Made by a program: the position numbers and the translations under genes
Notes under the pieces: model-generated
What the model was told of the DNA's origin: nothing
The model's input: only the letters and a program-made list of their open reading frames with translations
Databases searched by the model: none
Shown: positions 7,143 to 7,785 of the stretch, one piece after another
Numbering within the stretch: the stretch's first letter is position 1
How the letters are laid out: every line of letters starts with the position of its first letter
Source of the DNA: Spartobacteria bacterium
GTDB taxonomy: Bacteria > Verrucomicrobiota > Verrucomicrobiia > Chthoniobacterales > UBA6821
Direction of reading: 5' to 3'
Assembly (NCBI GenBank): GCA_947466005.1
Contig: CANIBV010000079.1
Location: 1 to 7,785, forward strand
Length of the DNA: 7,785 nucleotides

Positions 7143-7165
7143 TGGTGTCCGTTTTGGTGTCCGTT
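7143..7165 (+). repeat. direct repeat pair TGGTGTCCGTT
   Basis: TGGTGTCCGTT occurs at 7143-7153 and again at 7155-7165, a 12-base period, about 70 bases before the tRNA fragment. Tight direct repeats beside a tRNA-derived core resemble recombinase or excisionase arm sites. The identity of the repeat is certain; its role is inference. Confidence 0.7.
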
Positions 7166-7232
7166 GACCATTCGATTTTCAAGGAGGCAGTGAAATCCAA
7201 TCCACGTCATAGAGTGGGGTTAAACGCCTTGA

Positions 7233-7260
7233 ACAGGTTCGAACCCTGTATCGCGCACCA
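7233..7260 (+). other. tRNA 3'-end fragment, putative attachment site
   Basis: ACAGG (7233-7237), loop TTCGAAC (7238-7244) and CCTGT (7245-7249) form a perfect tRNA T arm. It is followed with exact tRNA spacing by a seven-base acceptor strand ATCGCGC (7250-7256), discriminator A (7257) and encoded CCA (7258-7260). A matching 5' acceptor GCGCGAT, a D arm and an anticodon arm are not found upstream, and the base just before the T arm is A, unusual for tRNA position 48, so homology seems to begin at the T arm. A tRNA 3' end without the rest is the usual footprint of site-specific integration into a tRNA gene. By the usual geometry the element would lie to the left of this fragment, yet the nearest left-hand genes look chromosomal; it may be a scar, one of several tandem att sites, or part of a nested insertion. 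It does not look like tmRNA, whose acceptor differs. Confidence 0.65.
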
Positions 7261-7366
7261 CTTCAAAATCAGCCACAAATACTCTTTCAGGCTTATAAAT
7301 AAAGGCTCTACGGGCTATTGGCTCGTTTGCCTCATCAGCGCAAGGAAGCGCCTCGTTGGCCAAAAC

Positions 7367-7385
7367 TTTGTTACCTTTTGTTACC
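7367..7385 (+). repeat. direct repeat pair TTTGTTACC
   Basis: TTTGTTACC occurs at 7367-7375 and 7377-7385, a 10-base period, about 110 bases beyond the tRNA fragment. The second copy and its right flank (TTTTGTTACCGTTGTCC) resemble the second copy of the upstream pair (TTTTGGTGTCCGTTGACC), so the two arrays may be related. Helical-turn spacing suits a protein-binding array. Confidence 0.65.
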
Positions 7386-7426
7386 GTTGTCCGGCCAGTG
7401 ACGCCAAGTGGCGCTTGTTGTCGTGG

Positions 7427-7510
7427 CTGGAAGGAATCAGGGACATCACCATTGGATGGGTTTTAGAAGGCATACGGCCCCCTATGGAGTGGTTTTTTGA
7501 GGGCCTGATT
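7427..7510 (+). repeat. degenerate 33-36 bp repeat, three units
   Basis: Three units begin at 7427, 7463 and 7496. In the frame starting at these positions they read LEGIR, LEGIR and FEGLI, each preceded by Trp one or two codons earlier. The first two use different codons at four of five positions (CTG/TTA, GGA/GGC, ATC/ATA, AGG/CGG), which is a hint of coding history. No acceptable start codon lies between the tRNA fragment and the repeat, so I annotate it as a repeat, possibly the remnant of a gene. Confidence 0.4.
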
Positions 7511-7566
7511 TGGGGGGCAAACACCGTCTTGACGTGTGACGAGTGATTGTATCTGTTGTCCATCAT

Positions 7567-7785
7567 ATGATCTCCGAAGTATCAATCGTACTGGACGAGG
7601 ACAATCTTGCCCTTCTCGGAAGCGATGATGAGTCAGCCAAAAGCAAATTGATACAAAGCTTTTTCATGGGCTTGGAAGACGAGGAGAAGGGAAGTCTCTT
7701 GGCTGATTTCTGTACCAATGAGTCCAGGGAAACTTTTCTCACGCTGGATTCAATCGATGAGGTGTCGTGGGATTCGCCTGCCGAC
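7567..7785 (+). CDS. hypothetical acidic protein, 3'-truncated by the window edge
   Basis: An open frame runs from the ATG at 7567 to the end of the window, 73 codons with no stop, starting MISEVSIVLDEDNLALLGSD. I do not recognise the family. It is strikingly acidic: about 19 Asp/Glu against 4 Lys/Arg in the visible part, with a short hydrophobic patch (LIQSFFMGL, 28-36) and single Cys49 and Trp68. No signal peptide or membrane segment is seen, so it is probably cytoplasmic. A GTG at 7543 in the same frame is an alternative start. The ATG sits inside the palindrome ATCATATGAT (7562-7571). TTGACG (7529-7534) could be a -35 box, but no good -10 follows. Lying beyond the tRNA fragment and repeats, it is likely an accessory gene; function unknown. 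Confidence 0.55.
   Translation, partial: MISEVSIVLDEDNLALLGSDDESAKSKLIQSFFMGLEDEEKGSLLADFCTNESRETFLTLDSIDEVSWDSPAD

Larger units (their letters stand above)
6932..7566. other. gene-free stretch with att-like features
   Basis: These 635 bases hold no reading frame that I can support. From the left: the upstream region of the phosphatase gene; an inverted repeat TCCCGA/TCGGGA (7003-7008, 7018-7023, nine-base loop); GAGTA/TACTC (7091-7095, 7104-7108); a direct repeat pair (7143-7165); a tRNA 3' fragment (7233-7260); a second direct repeat pair (7367-7385); a short near-palindrome CGCCA-AG-TGGCG (7402-7413); and a degenerate repeat (7427-7510). A TTGACG box (7529-7534) before the next gene has no good -10 partner. 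Composition is less GC-rich and less regular than the genes to the left, as expected at an element boundary. Confidence 0.6.

Noticed and set aside
7003..7260. Intron-split tRNA or tmRNA using GCGCGTA (7011-7017) as the 5' acceptor strand
   Set aside because: Only five of seven acceptor pairs form, no D arm or anticodon arm follows, and there is no tmRNA-like 5' end or tag reading frame.
7145..7546. GTG-started 133-codon reading frame
   Set aside because: It starts inside the direct repeat pair and runs straight through the tRNA fragment. It has no ribosome binding site and no recognisable family. Only its last third (the LEGIR repeat) has any coding hint.

Overview
The window carries the conserved core of a moderately GC-rich bacterial chromosome and, at the right-hand end, what looks like an accessory region. 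The mix of an E. coli-like 3-isopropylmalate dehydrogenase, an IMP dehydrogenase with a longer N-terminus than the E. coli enzyme, a KUP potassium transporter, a bacterial deoxyhypusine synthase-like protein, an entericidin-type lipoprotein and a class A PAP2 acid phosphatase fits a Gram-negative bacterium. A lineage such as Verrucomicrobiota would suit, but that is a weak inference from gene content and from the scarcity of Shine-Dalgarno sequences. None of the five visible start sites has a convincing one.

Layout. 1-1058 (+): leuB, cut off at its 5' end by the window. 1059-1200: leader of guaB, with a 10-bp palindrome and a foldable stretch running up to the start codon. 1201-2766 (+): guaB, ended by an intrinsic terminator whose loop contains the stop codon. 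2828-4735 (+): kup. The next three genes are on the minus strand and meet kup tail to tail. Read in their own direction they are a secreted PAP2 phosphatase (6931-6158), a 50-residue entericidin-like lipoprotein (6088-5936), a strong intrinsic terminator (5912-5871), and a deoxyhypusine synthase-like gene (5791-4772). The terminator fixes the start of the synthase at 5791 rather than further upstream.

6932-7566 holds no gene I can support. It does contain the 3' end of a tRNA gene (T arm, acceptor strand and CCA, 7233-7260) with no 5' part. Two different pairs of short direct repeats lie about 70 bases upstream and 110 bases downstream. This resembles an attachment site of a tyrosine-recombinase element, or a scar of one. 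To its right are a degenerate 33-36 bp repeat and the start of a very acidic unknown protein that runs off the window at 7567.

The genes do not form one pathway. leuB (leucine), guaB (GMP) and kup (K+ uptake) are independent housekeeping functions that happen to be collinear. The minus-strand genes are an envelope/periplasm pair plus a polyamine-related enzyme. The part most likely to hold something undescribed is 7140-7785. I do not see a complete new system in the window.
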